From Domibacillus sp. (GTDB taxonomy: Bacteria > Bacillota > Bacilli > Bacillales > Domibacillaceae): 5,031 nt of DNA. The notes beneath the pieces were generated by a model. That model saw nothing but the letters and a program-made list of their open reading frames with translations, did no database searches and was not told the DNA's origin. Below, piece after piece: positions 1-5,031 of the stretch (positions are counted from its first letter, which is position 1; the number at the start of each line of letters is the position of its first letter). Both the position numbers and the translations under genes were made by a program. Where the stretch lies: assembly GCA_031177795.1 (NCBI GenBank), contig JAPSKG010000175.1, positions 1 through 5,031 on the forward strand. Direction: 5' to 3'.

Positions 1-135
1 CCATTTAAGTGGGAAGAAGAAACCATTATGATGTTAAATGAACAGTTAAAACACAGCGATGAGCTCGTTATGAAACTGTTAAACGAGTTGGAAGAGTTGC
101 GGCTCCAAGTGAAACAAGAAAAAAGTGCAACATAA
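1..135 (+). CDS. C-terminal end of an unidentified protein (5' truncated)
   Basis: Frame 1 is open from the window edge to a TAA at 133-135 and gives the last 44 residues of a protein whose start lies outside the window. The visible tail begins PFKWEEETIMMLNEQLKHSD and is dominated by Glu, Leu, Lys and Gln with leucine-rich heptad-like spacing (LNEQLKHSDELVMKLLNELE), so it is probably a long helix or coiled coil. It ends in a charged, flexible tail (KQEKSAT). I do not recognise the family. Tails of this kind occur in many DNA-binding and structural proteins, so no function is assigned. A hairpin terminator follows 33 bases after the stop codon, which supports this being the true end of a gene and its transcript. 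It converges on the dehydrogenase gene and is not part of that gene's operon. Confidence 0.7.
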   Translation, partial: PFKWEEETIMMLNEQLKHSDELVMKLLNELEELRLQVKQEKSAT

Positions 136-168
136 CCAATGCAGCCGACTCACTTTTTATAAAAAGCC

Positions 169-201
169 AAAAAGCCTTATGTAATAACGTAAGGCTTTTT
201 T
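169..201. terminator. Bidirectional intrinsic terminator between convergent genes
   Basis: Arm 169-182 (AAAAAGCCTTATGT) pairs with 187-200 through 14 base pairs, including one T-G wobble, around the four-base loop AATA. The right arm ends in six T residues (196-201), giving a U tract for plus-strand transcripts. The left arm begins with five A residues, giving a U tract for minus-strand transcripts. It lies between the stop of the truncated plus-strand gene (135) and the stop of the minus-strand dehydrogenase (221), so it can serve both. The sequence AAAAAGCC is also repeated just upstream at 161-168, so a second, weaker pairing register with 193-200 is possible. Confidence 0.85.
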
Positions 202-220
202 CTATCAAGGCTTAAATCCA

Positions 221-1576
221 TTATTTTAAGGAACTCGAAGTTTGCTTAACCTGTTTGTTAAAAGCATGAAAATAAGGTTGACGGCCAATAGAAAAATAAT
301 CAATCTTATGTTTTTTTATTTGATCCATTGAATAACAGTTTCTTCCGTCAAATAAAACAGGATTTTTCATGTTCTTTTCATATATGCTTAAAGGGAACGT
401 TTTAATTTCTTCCCAATCAGTGTGAATAAACACCATATCTGCCATTGTGATGGCTTCTTCAATAGAAGCTGCGTACTGAATGGAACTGCCTAGAATTTTT
501 TTGGTATTTTCAATAGCTTTTGGATCATAAGCAACAACAGAGACGCCTTTTTTAAGCAGTTCGTTTACAACCATAATGGAAGGTGCTTCTCGAATATCAT
601 CTGTGTTTGGCTTAAACGACAAACCAAGAACCGCTGCTTTTTTTCCTTTCAAAACTCCAAAATAGTCTATAGCTTTCTTTAATAAAAGAAAAGGGCGCTG
701 GCCGTTTGCTTTCACAACTGCTTTTAATATGTCCGGCTTTTCCCCGGCTTCTTCCATCATGCTTATCATAGCCTGCATATCCTTTGGAAAGCAGGAGCCT
801 CCATACCCAATACCAGCATGTAAAAAATCACTGCCAATTCTAGAATCAAGCCCTATTCCAGCTGCCACTTCTTCAATATCTGCTCCTGCTTTTTCACAAA
901 AATCAGCGATTTCGTTAATAAAACTGATTTTCATGGCTAAAAATGCGTTAGAACTGTACTTAATCATTTCTGCACTATGCAAATCGGTTTTAAAAATAGG
1001 AACATGAAAGGGTTGATTAATTTCTTCAATAATAGAAGCAGCAAAAGAACAATCTGATCCGATAACAATCCGGTCAGCAAAGTAAATATCTTGAAGCGCA
1101 TTGCCTTCTCGTAAAAACTCCGGGTTTGAAACCATGCGAATATCAGAAAAATTTTCTGTGTTTTTTTCAATTAGCTTTTTTAGCTTTTCATTTGTTCCAA
1201 CGGGTACCGTGCTTTTTGTTACAACAATAACTTGTGTTTGAGCGGCATGTTGGCCAATCAACACAGCTGCCTGTTCAACAAATGAAAGATCTGTATCGCC
1301 TGTTTTATTTTTGGGCGTTCCGACGGCTATATAAATGATATTAGCATGTGAAAAAGCTGTTTGTGCCTTGCTCGTAAAAAGCAAGCGGCCGTTAGCAATA
1401 TTTTTATTTAGTAATTCATCAAGTCCGGGCTCATAAAAAGGAGAAATCCCTTTTGCTAATTGGCTTATTTTTTCTTTGTCTATGTCGTAACAGATCACCT
1501 GATGGCCAACATCTGCTAAAGAAACACCCGTCAGCAAACCTACATGCCCCGCGCCTATGATTGTGATATTGTTCAT
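221..1576 (-). CDS. ugd: UDP-glucose 6-dehydrogenase
   Basis: Predicted cytoplasmic enzyme that oxidises UDP-glucose to UDP-glucuronate with two NAD+. The 451-residue length is normal for the family. The N-terminal Rossmann domain opens with the NAD-binding motif GAGHVG (8-13). It is followed by the conserved TKSTVPVGT (120-128) and NPEFLREG (151-158) segments. The central domain has the helix KYSSNAFLAMKISFINEIA (206-224) and the catalytic motif GYGGSCFPKD (257-266) with nucleophile Cys262. The C-terminal domain carries FKPNTDDIREAPS (321-333) and GRN (411-413). The ATG at 1576 is chosen because GAGAGGA lies 6 nt upstream of it; an in-frame TTG at 1591 would overlap that binding site. B. subtilis has several paralogues (TuaD, YwqF, YtcA), and the sequence alone does not say which is the orthologue. 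The epimerase nearby recalls the ytcA-ytcB pairing. The gene is transcribed alone, divergently from the lipoprotein gene. Confidence 0.95.
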   Translation of the reverse strand: MNNITIIGAGHVGLLTGVSLADVGHQVICYDIDKEKISQLAKGISPFYEPGLDELLNKNIANGRLLFTSKAQTAFSHANIIYIAVGTPKNKTGDTDLSFVEQAAVLIGQHAAQTQVIVVTKSTVPVGTNEKLKKLIEKNTENFSDIRMVSNPEFLREGNALQDIYFADRIVIGSDCSFAASIIEEINQPFHVPIFKTDLHSAEMIKYSSNAFLAMKISFINEIADFCEKAGADIEEVAAGIGLDSRIGSDFLHAGIGYGGSCFPKDMQAMISMMEEAGEKPDILKAVVKANGQRPFLLLKKAIDYFGVLKGKKAAVLGLSFKPNTDDIREAPSIMVVNELLKKGVSVVAYDPKAIENTKKILGSSIQYAASIEEAITMADMVFIHTDWEEIKTFPLSIYEKNMKNPVLFDGRNCYSMDQIKKHKIDYFSIGRQPYFHAFNKQVKQTSSSLK

Positions 1577-1582
1577 AAAAAT

Positions 1583-1589
1583 TCCTCTC
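1583..1589 (-). promoter_or_regulatory. Ribosome binding site of ugd, fixing the ATG start
   Basis: Read on the minus strand, GAGAGGA lies 6 nt before the ATG at 1576, which is ideal spacing. The longer reading frame would start at a TTG (1591-1589) whose G is the first base of this site, so that start would have no binding site of its own. This supports the five-residue-shorter protein. Confidence 0.8.
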
Positions 1590-1654
1590 AACGCGTATTA
1601 GTCCAACTAAGCTGCTTTTTTATTTTATCCAAAAACCGGCTTAGGAAAAAGAAA

Positions 1655-1683
1655 AGATTACGTTAATTAATACCACCTGTCAA
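1655..1683 (-). promoter_or_regulatory. Candidate ugd promoter (weak)
   Basis: On the minus strand a perfect -35 hexamer TTGACA (1683-1678) is followed after 17 bases by TAATCT (1660-1655), which matches TATAAT at only three of six positions. An alternative is an extended -10, TGG plus TATTAA (1675-1667), without a good -35. A third possible -10, TAAAAT at 1627-1622, also has no good -35. None is convincing by itself. The gene must be transcribed from this intergenic region, because the region upstream of it is divergent. Confidence 0.3.
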
Positions 1684-1713
1684 ATAAAAAAGTTAAATAA
1701 TTCGCAAATCTTA

Positions 1714-1742
1714 TTGACAATGAAAATCGTTCTCTTTATAAT
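1714..1742 (+). promoter_or_regulatory. Consensus sigma-A promoter of the lipoprotein gene
   Basis: TTGACA (1714-1719) and TATAAT (1737-1742) are separated by exactly 17 bases, a perfect match to the vegetative promoter consensus. The predicted transcription start is near 1749, giving a leader of about 55 nt before the ATG at 1804. The -35 and spacer overlap a Fur-like box, and a better Fur-like box begins at the predicted start site. The inferred behaviour is very strong transcription once the repressor leaves, and tight shut-off when it is bound. Confidence 0.9.
1716..1734 (+). promoter_or_regulatory. Fur-like operator 1, over the -35 and spacer
   Basis: Three hexamers fit the forward-forward-x-reverse Fur arrangement: GACAAT (5/6 to GATAAT), GAAAAT (5/6), a spacer C, then GTTCTC (4/6 to ATTATC). 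It is a weaker match than the downstream box, but its position between the -35 and -10 elements is exactly where a repressor would block RNA polymerase. Other Fur-superfamily members (PerR, Zur) bind related sequences, so iron specificity is inferred from the motif. Confidence 0.6.
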
Positions 1743-1749
1743 TCAGAAT

Positions 1750-1768
1750 GTGAATGAAAATCATTATC
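1750..1768 (+). promoter_or_regulatory. Fur box 2, at the predicted transcription start
   Basis: The 15-mer at 1755-1769, TGAAAATCATTATCA, matches the Bacillus Fur 7-1-7 consensus TGATAATNATTATCA at every position but one. In hexamer terms it reads GTGAAT, GAAAAT, C, ATTATC. It starts about 8 bases after the -10 hexamer, covering the predicted start site. A site of this quality at this position strongly suggests iron-dependent repression of the lipoprotein gene. Confidence 0.85.
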
Positions 1769-1803
1769 AAAATACATAACCGAATCAGACAGGAGATCGT
1801 AAG

Positions 1804-3015
1804 ATGAAAAAAAGAGAGTTACGCCGTATTTTTGCAAAATTTTTAATGGTTGGAGCAAGCGCAACACTTCTAGCGGCTTGTAACGGTGGCGAAGAAGCCA
1901 AGCAATCTGCAGCACCAACAGAAGAAACTGCAAAAGAAGAAGCAGCACCGGCAGAAGAACCAGCTGCAGAAGAAGCAGCAACAGAAGAAGTAAACTATGC
2001 TCAAGTGTTTGAAGAAGCAAAAGCAGAGTTAGATAAAGCCAAAGAAGGCAAAGAAGTTGATTTCGATAAAGTAACCGAGCTTTATACAACTAACTTCCAA
2101 GGTTTAGTTCAAGCGCGTGATGCTGAACTTGAAAGCAAGCATGATGAGCAAATTACAGCAGCCCTGGCAGCTGGAAAAGACGGCTCTATGGATAAAGTTG
2201 TAGTAAAACAAATTTTTGATAAGTTAATGCAAAAAGTATTCTATACAACAATGAAGCATGAATTTACTGAAGTAGAAGAAAACTGGGCGGATAAAGAAGT
2301 TGTGAAAGCAGAAGTGGAAGAAGCAAAAGAATTTTACGCCATCCTTCAATCAACAGTAGAAAAACGTGACGCTGCCAATGGCACTACAATGGTGGATGTA
2401 ATTGCTGGCGGATTTGCGGAAATCGATAAAGCGGTTGAAGCGGATGATCTTCTTGGGTTCAAGCTTGGCAAACAAGTAGTAGATAAAACAATGATGAAAA
2501 CTTTCTACTTGGCAACAGGGGCTATTCCAAACGGCTATGCAACAAAAGCAGCTGAAGAAGCGAAAAAAGATGAGCAGCTGGCAAAAGTGGAACAAGCAGA
2601 AGGATGGGCTTTCTATCAGTCTATTTCAACATACTTAACAAACCATTCGCCAGAAGATGCTGCACTAATTGAAAAACAATTTGATTTACAAACAGACGTA
2701 AAAACATTGGATCCTGTTCAAGTCAACAAAGCGTTTGTACGTGGATTTGCTCAAACGGCCATTGACGAGTATAAAGAAAGCATTGAAGCATGGGGCGAAG
2801 ACAAATCCGTTATCACGGCTTTAGAAGGTGCTTTGTTTATCGATGTGATCGGGCAAGATATTAAAGCATTAATTGGTGAAGAAGAATATGCCAAATTAAC
2901 TGAAAAAGCACAGAAATACCTTGAAGCAGCTAAAGCAAAAGACAAAGCAGCAGGAGAGCCTTTAGTTAAAGAATTGGAAGCAACGTTGCAATCTGTTATT
3001 GAAAAAGCGAAATAA
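1804..3015 (+). CDS. Iron-regulated repeat-containing lipoprotein of unknown function
   Basis: The 403-residue product is exported and lipid-anchored. It has a basic n-region (MKKRELRRIFAK), a hydrophobic core, and lipobox LAAC with Cys26 as the lipidated residue. Residues 27-62 are a Glu/Ala/Pro-rich linker that would hold the rest away from the membrane. The remainder is helical and Glu/Lys/Ala-rich. It looks internally duplicated: aromatic pairs recur at LY 93-94, FY 146-147, FY 177-178, FY 234-235 and FY 270-271, with alternating gaps of about 53-57 and 31-36 residues, and RDA occurs at 105-107 and 188-190. Cys26 is the only cysteine, and there are three histidines (113, 152, 281). The start is supported by AGGAG (1791-1795) 8 nt upstream. 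Expression is predicted to rise under iron starvation because of the Fur boxes at the promoter. I do not recognise the family; it lacks the plan of siderophore-binding proteins. A role in iron acquisition or an iron-stress surface response is inferred from regulation only. Confidence 0.9.
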   Translation: MKKRELRRIFAKFLMVGASATLLAACNGGEEAKQSAAPTEETAKEEAAPAEEPAAEEAATEEVNYAQVFEEAKAELDKAKEGKEVDFDKVTELYTTNFQGLVQARDAELESKHDEQITAALAAGKDGSMDKVVVKQIFDKLMQKVFYTTMKHEFTEVEENWADKEVVKAEVEEAKEFYAILQSTVEKRDAANGTTMVDVIAGGFAEIDKAVEADDLLGFKLGKQVVDKTMMKTFYLATGAIPNGYATKAAEEAKKDEQLAKVEQAEGWAFYQSISTYLTNHSPEDAALIEKQFDLQTDVKTLDPVQVNKAFVRGFAQTAIDEYKESIEAWGEDKSVITALEGALFIDVIGQDIKALIGEEEYAKLTEKAQKYLEAAKAKDKAAGEPLVKELEATLQSVIEKAK

Positions 3016-3029
3016 TTCAGCTTTTGGGT

Positions 3030-3062
3030 AAAAAAACCTTGTTGATTTTACAAGGTTTTTTT
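3030..3062 (+). terminator. Intrinsic terminator of the lipoprotein gene
   Basis: A perfect 13-bp stem (3030-3042 with 3050-3062) has a seven-base loop, TGATTTT, and the 3' arm ends in seven T residues. It starts 15 bases after the lipoprotein stop codon. The A-rich 5' arm means it could also stop leftward transcripts. It separates the lipoprotein transcript from the epimerase operon, which argues that the downstream genes are not strongly co-expressed with the Fur-controlled gene unless there is read-through. Confidence 0.9.
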
Positions 3063-3079
3063 CCTTTTGCCTTAAAGGA

Positions 3080-3109
3080 TTGATAAGATAGTAAAAGAGC
3101 TTTTTTACT
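3080..3109 (+). promoter_or_regulatory. Possible weak promoter of the epimerase operon
   Basis: TTGATA (3080-3085, 5/6 to the -35 consensus) is followed after 18 bases by TTTACT (3104-3109, 4/6 to the -10). A start near 3116 would leave a leader of only about 17 nt that still includes the ribosome binding site at 3121. A 7-bp inverted repeat, AGTAAAA/TTTTACT (3090-3096 with 3103-3109), overlaps the same stretch and could be an operator or coincidence. Some promoter is expected here because a terminator sits directly upstream. Confidence 0.3.
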
Positions 3110-3120
3110 GACTAGTGACC

Positions 3121-3126
3121 GAGGTG
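3121..3126 (+). promoter_or_regulatory. Ribosome binding site selecting a TTG start for the epimerase
   Basis: GAGGTG is a six-base match to the anti-Shine-Dalgarno complement and ends 6 nt before the TTG at 3133. The other in-frame candidates, GTG at 3115 and GTG at 3124, lie before or inside this site. The ATG at 3129 is in a different frame. The resulting N-terminus, MKIIVTGGAGFIGSH, is the usual start for this enzyme family. Confidence 0.8.
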
Positions 3127-3132
3127 TTATGT

Positions 3133-4080
3133 TTGAAAATTATTGTTACAGGCGGAGCCGGATTTATTGGAAGCCACCTGTCCAAAAAGTTGTTGCAACA
3201 AGGCCATGAGGTATACATAATTGATTGTCTTCATCCTTATTACGATGTAAAAAGAAAAAACATTCATTTGGCTACCATCAAAACATATGGCTCTTTTTAT
3301 TTCAGTAACGTAAATTTAGTGGATCCGGTAAAAACGGCTGCTGAGTTTGCGCGGATTCAGCCAGATGCGGTTATTCATTTAGCTGCTTTGCCGGGAGTTG
3401 CTTATTCCATTGAGAAACCGCTTGAGTATGTGGATTATGATATTAAAGCAACCATTAATGTACTTGAGTCAGCAGGGAAAACAGGCGTTTCCAAAATAGT
3501 GTTTGCGTCGTCTTCTTCTGTTTATGGAAATCAAGAAGGACCTTTCACTGAAAAAATGGCGACCGGAAATGTAATATCCCCGTATGCTGCCGCCAAATTT
3601 TCAGCGGAGTCGTTTTGCCATGCTTATCAAGACTTATATGGCTACCAAATAAACATTTTGCGTTTTTTTACTGTTTACGGTCCCTGGGGCCGCCCGGACA
3701 TGGCGATTGGGAAATTTATCAAAAAGCTTTTGAATGAGGAAGAGATTACCGTGTTTGGTGAAGGAAGATCTCGGGATTTCACTTATATTGATGATATTAT
3801 CAGCGGGATTTATCTTGCATTAACAACAAAAGCCCAAAATGAAATTTACAATATCGGGTATGGAAAGCCTGTCACGATGAATTTGCTGCTGGAAGAATTG
3901 AGCCGCCATTTTCCCAATGTACAAATAAGCAAGGAACCTGCCCGGGCAGGAGATGTAATGAAAACATGGGCGGATATCAGCAAAGCCAAGCATTTGCTTG
4001 GTTACGAGCCGAAAATGGAATTTACCGAAGGGCTTGCTGAAACGATCAGGTGGGCAAAAGAGCATGAAGCGTTTCTTTAA
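3133..4080 (+). CDS. UDP-glucuronate 4-epimerase (NAD-dependent, extended SDR family)
   Basis: Predicted cytoplasmic enzyme interconverting UDP-glucuronate and UDP-galacturonate. The 315-residue protein begins directly with the Rossmann motif TGGAGFIG (6-13; glycines 7, 10, 13). Asp31 ends beta-strand 2, as expected for NAD binding. HLAA is at 82-85, the active-site serine run is SSSSVYG (126-132), and the catalytic YxxxK is Tyr151/Lys155. The segment TVYGPWGRPDMA (180-191) is characteristic of uronate-using epimerases; by analogy with the Bacillus cereus enzyme, Thr180 and Arg187 would contact the substrate carboxylate. RDFTYIDDI is at 214-222. The start is TTG, set by GAGGTG. Overall it resembles B. 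subtilis YtcB (about 316 residues). Its likely substrate is the product of the ugd gene in this window. It is the first gene of a rightward operon, and its last 17 nt overlap the following membrane protein gene. UDP-glucose 4-epimerase activity is less likely given the GRPDMA signature. Confidence 0.9.
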   Translation: MKIIVTGGAGFIGSHLSKKLLQQGHEVYIIDCLHPYYDVKRKNIHLATIKTYGSFYFSNVNLVDPVKTAAEFARIQPDAVIHLAALPGVAYSIEKPLEYVDYDIKATINVLESAGKTGVSKIVFASSSSVYGNQEGPFTEKMATGNVISPYAAAKFSAESFCHAYQDLYGYQINILRFFTVYGPWGRPDMAIGKFIKKLLNEEEITVFGEGRSRDFTYIDDIISGIYLALTTKAQNEIYNIGYGKPVTMNLLLEELSRHFPNVQISKEPARAGDVMKTWADISKAKHLLGYEPKMEFTEGLAETIRWAKEHEAFL

Positions 4081-4993
4081 AAAATTGATAGCAGGGTTTA
4101 TCCTTGCAGGGTTTGCTGGTTTAACCCTTTATTTTTTTGATAAACAGCATTTGGGCAATGCAATTGAAAAATTGCTTGCTCATCCTTTTGTTCTTGCCGG
4201 TATCCTGCTGTTATATTTTTTGTCTTTTTGTTTAAAAGCAGCTGCATGGACGCTTTATTTAAAAGGCAAAATCCGCTTTTCCACTTGCTTGATTGGCATT
4301 TTATACAGCTTATTCATCAACCATCTGCTTCCTGTTAAAGCGGGGGATCTTGTCAGAGCCAAAATTGCCAGTATACGAGAAAAAGAGTTGAAAGATGAGG
4401 AAGCATTTCATTCGGTAGTCGTGCTGAGACTTCTGGATATGCTTTGCTTAATAGCTATGACTGCTGCGGGTTTGTGGGCCTTAAAAATCCCGGTCCGCCT
4501 TTCTTGGGGGCTGTTTGCAACGGTTTGTTTCACAGGCCTGGTGGTTTCTTTTGCCGTGCACCGGTATGCTCCGGCATTTTTCCACAAGCAAAGCCAATTG
4601 CTTCGACGGGCATTTTCCGGAAAAAAAGGAGTTTTCATTGTTTCTTGCACCTTTTTAAGCTGGATATTGGAAGCGGGTGTTCTTTATGGAACGGTCAAGT
4701 TAATAGGAGCAGATCTTTCTTTTTTGGCTGCTGTGTTTGCTAACAGTGTAACCATCGCCGGGCAAGCTTTTCAAATAACGCCAGGCGGCATAGGAAACTA
4801 TGAAAGCTTTTTAGTGTTTGCACTGACTTTTTTCCAATTTCCACTTAAGGAAAGCTACACGATTGCCATGATTACGCATGCGCTGAAATTTGCGTTTTCT
4901 TATGCAGCAGGAGCTATTGTGCTGTTGCTGTATCCAATCTCATTCCAGACAATGCAAAAATGGATTAAAACAAGGAGAGTGAGAGAAAAATGA
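4064..4993 (+). CDS. Multi-pass membrane protein, lysylphosphatidylglycerol synthase TM / flippase-like family
   Basis: The 309-residue, very hydrophobic protein has about seven or eight predicted membrane segments, roughly at 7-25, 42-65, 73-90, 119-141, 146-166, 189-210, 216-235 and 262-292. Three features match the PF03706-type flippase-like domain (as in the membrane half of MprF, YbhN and AglD): NHLLPVKAGDLVRA (86-99), RLLD (122-125), and ITPGGIGNYE (238-247). No catalytic synthase domain is attached, so lysyl-lipid synthesis is unlikely. Members without it are associated with lipid or lipid-linked sugar handling, but substrates are mostly unknown. The start is ATG 4064, with AGGTGG at 4048-4053 located 10 nt upstream. 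A longer frame from TTG 3998 would add 22 polar residues and overlap the epimerase further. The 17-nt overlap with the epimerase suggests translational coupling, and the context suggests a uronic-acid-containing glycolipid or polymer; that role is inference. Confidence 0.85.
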   Translation: MKRFFKKLIAGFILAGFAGLTLYFFDKQHLGNAIEKLLAHPFVLAGILLLYFLSFCLKAAAWTLYLKGKIRFSTCLIGILYSLFINHLLPVKAGDLVRAKIASIREKELKDEEAFHSVVVLRLLDMLCLIAMTAAGLWALKIPVRLSWGLFATVCFTGLVVSFAVHRYAPAFFHKQSQLLRRAFSGKKGVFIVSCTFLSWILEAGVLYGTVKLIGADLSFLAAVFANSVTIAGQAFQITPGGIGNYESFLVFALTFFQFPLKESYTIAMITHALKFAFSYAAGAIVLLLYPISFQTMQKWIKTRRVREK

Positions 4994-5031
4994 AAAGTGC
5001 ATCTAAATTTGAAAAAGTAGCTGCACGCTGC
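4990..5031 (+). CDS. Start of an unidentified gene, third in the epimerase operon (3' truncated)
   Basis: ATG at 4990 overlaps the TGA stop of the membrane protein gene in an ATGA junction and opens 14 codons to the window edge, encoding MKSASKFEKVAARC. AAGGAGAG (4972-4979) lies 10 nt upstream and makes a good ribosome binding site. The overlap indicates co-transcription and translational coupling with the two preceding genes. The visible peptide is too short to identify. A glycosyltransferase would fit the neighbourhood, as in B. subtilis ytcABC, but nothing in the 14 residues shows it. Confidence 0.7.
   Translation, partial: MKSASKFEKVAARC

Noticed and set aside
1655..1720. PhoP-type boxes upstream of ugd, as known for the B. 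subtilis tuaA promoter
   Set aside because: TTAACT-like and TTGACA-like hexamers occur, but not at the regular 11-base spacing expected, so phosphate control is not supported.
1577..1803. Riboswitch or small RNA in the divergent intergenic region
   Set aside because: The lipoprotein leader is only about 55 nt with no terminator-like hairpin, and the ugd side shows only one imperfect dyad. Nothing resembles a known riboswitch core.
1736..2089. Leucine-rich minus-strand frame over the start of the lipoprotein gene
   Set aside because: It is the antisense of the GAA/GCA-rich linker, which automatically yields Leu-rich residues, and it overlaps the promoter and Fur box. It is not a real gene.
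1804..3015. Lipoprotein as an imelysin/EfeO-type (M75) iron protein because of HxxE at His281-Glu284
   Set aside because: The motif sits in NHSPED without the surrounding residues typical of that family, and the repeated aromatic-pair pattern is a different plan. One HxxE match is expected by chance in a Glu-rich protein.
1804..3015. Lipoprotein as a siderophore-binding ABC transporter component
   Set aside because: Length, strong helical Glu/Lys/Ala composition and internal repeats do not fit the two-lobed periplasmic-binding fold, and no permease or ATPase gene is adjacent.
4408..4743. Frames on both strands inside the membrane protein gene
   Set aside because: They lie wholly within a well-supported gene, have no ribosome binding site worth noting and encode no recognisable motif.

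Overview
The window looks like chromosomal DNA from a low-GC Gram-positive bacterium of the Bacillaceae. The evidence is A+T-rich sequence, strong purine-rich ribosome binding sites, TTG start usage, a lipobox lipoprotein, a consensus sigma-A promoter with Fur-type operators, and sugar-nucleotide genes of the kind seen as ytcA/ytcB in Bacillus subtilis. No mobile element, CRISPR array, tRNA or rRNA is visible.

Layout, left to right. Bases 1-135 hold the 3' end of an unidentified plus-strand gene. A hairpin at 169-201 can terminate transcription from both sides. A UDP-glucose 6-dehydrogenase gene lies on the minus strand (221-1576). A 227-bp divergent intergenic region follows. It carries a perfect TTGACA-17-TATAAT promoter firing rightwards, with one Fur-like box between and over its core elements and a second at the predicted start site. 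This promoter drives a 403-residue lipoprotein of unrecognised family (1804-3015), which ends in a strong terminator (3030-3062). A second rightward unit then begins: a UDP-glucuronate 4-epimerase (3133-4080), a multi-pass membrane protein of the lysylphosphatidylglycerol synthase TM / flippase-like family (4064-4993, overlapping the epimerase by 17 nt), and the first 14 codons of a third gene (from 4990, ATGA overlap).

How the genes may work together. The dehydrogenase makes UDP-glucuronate and the epimerase can convert it to UDP-galacturonate, so together they could supply uronic acids for an anionic cell-surface polymer or glycolipid. The membrane protein could act on a lipid-linked intermediate, but its substrate cannot be read from the sequence. 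The lipoprotein is predicted to be made under iron starvation and anchored outside the membrane. Its placement between the two uronate genes is the most unusual point in the window, though it has its own promoter and terminator and may be functionally independent.
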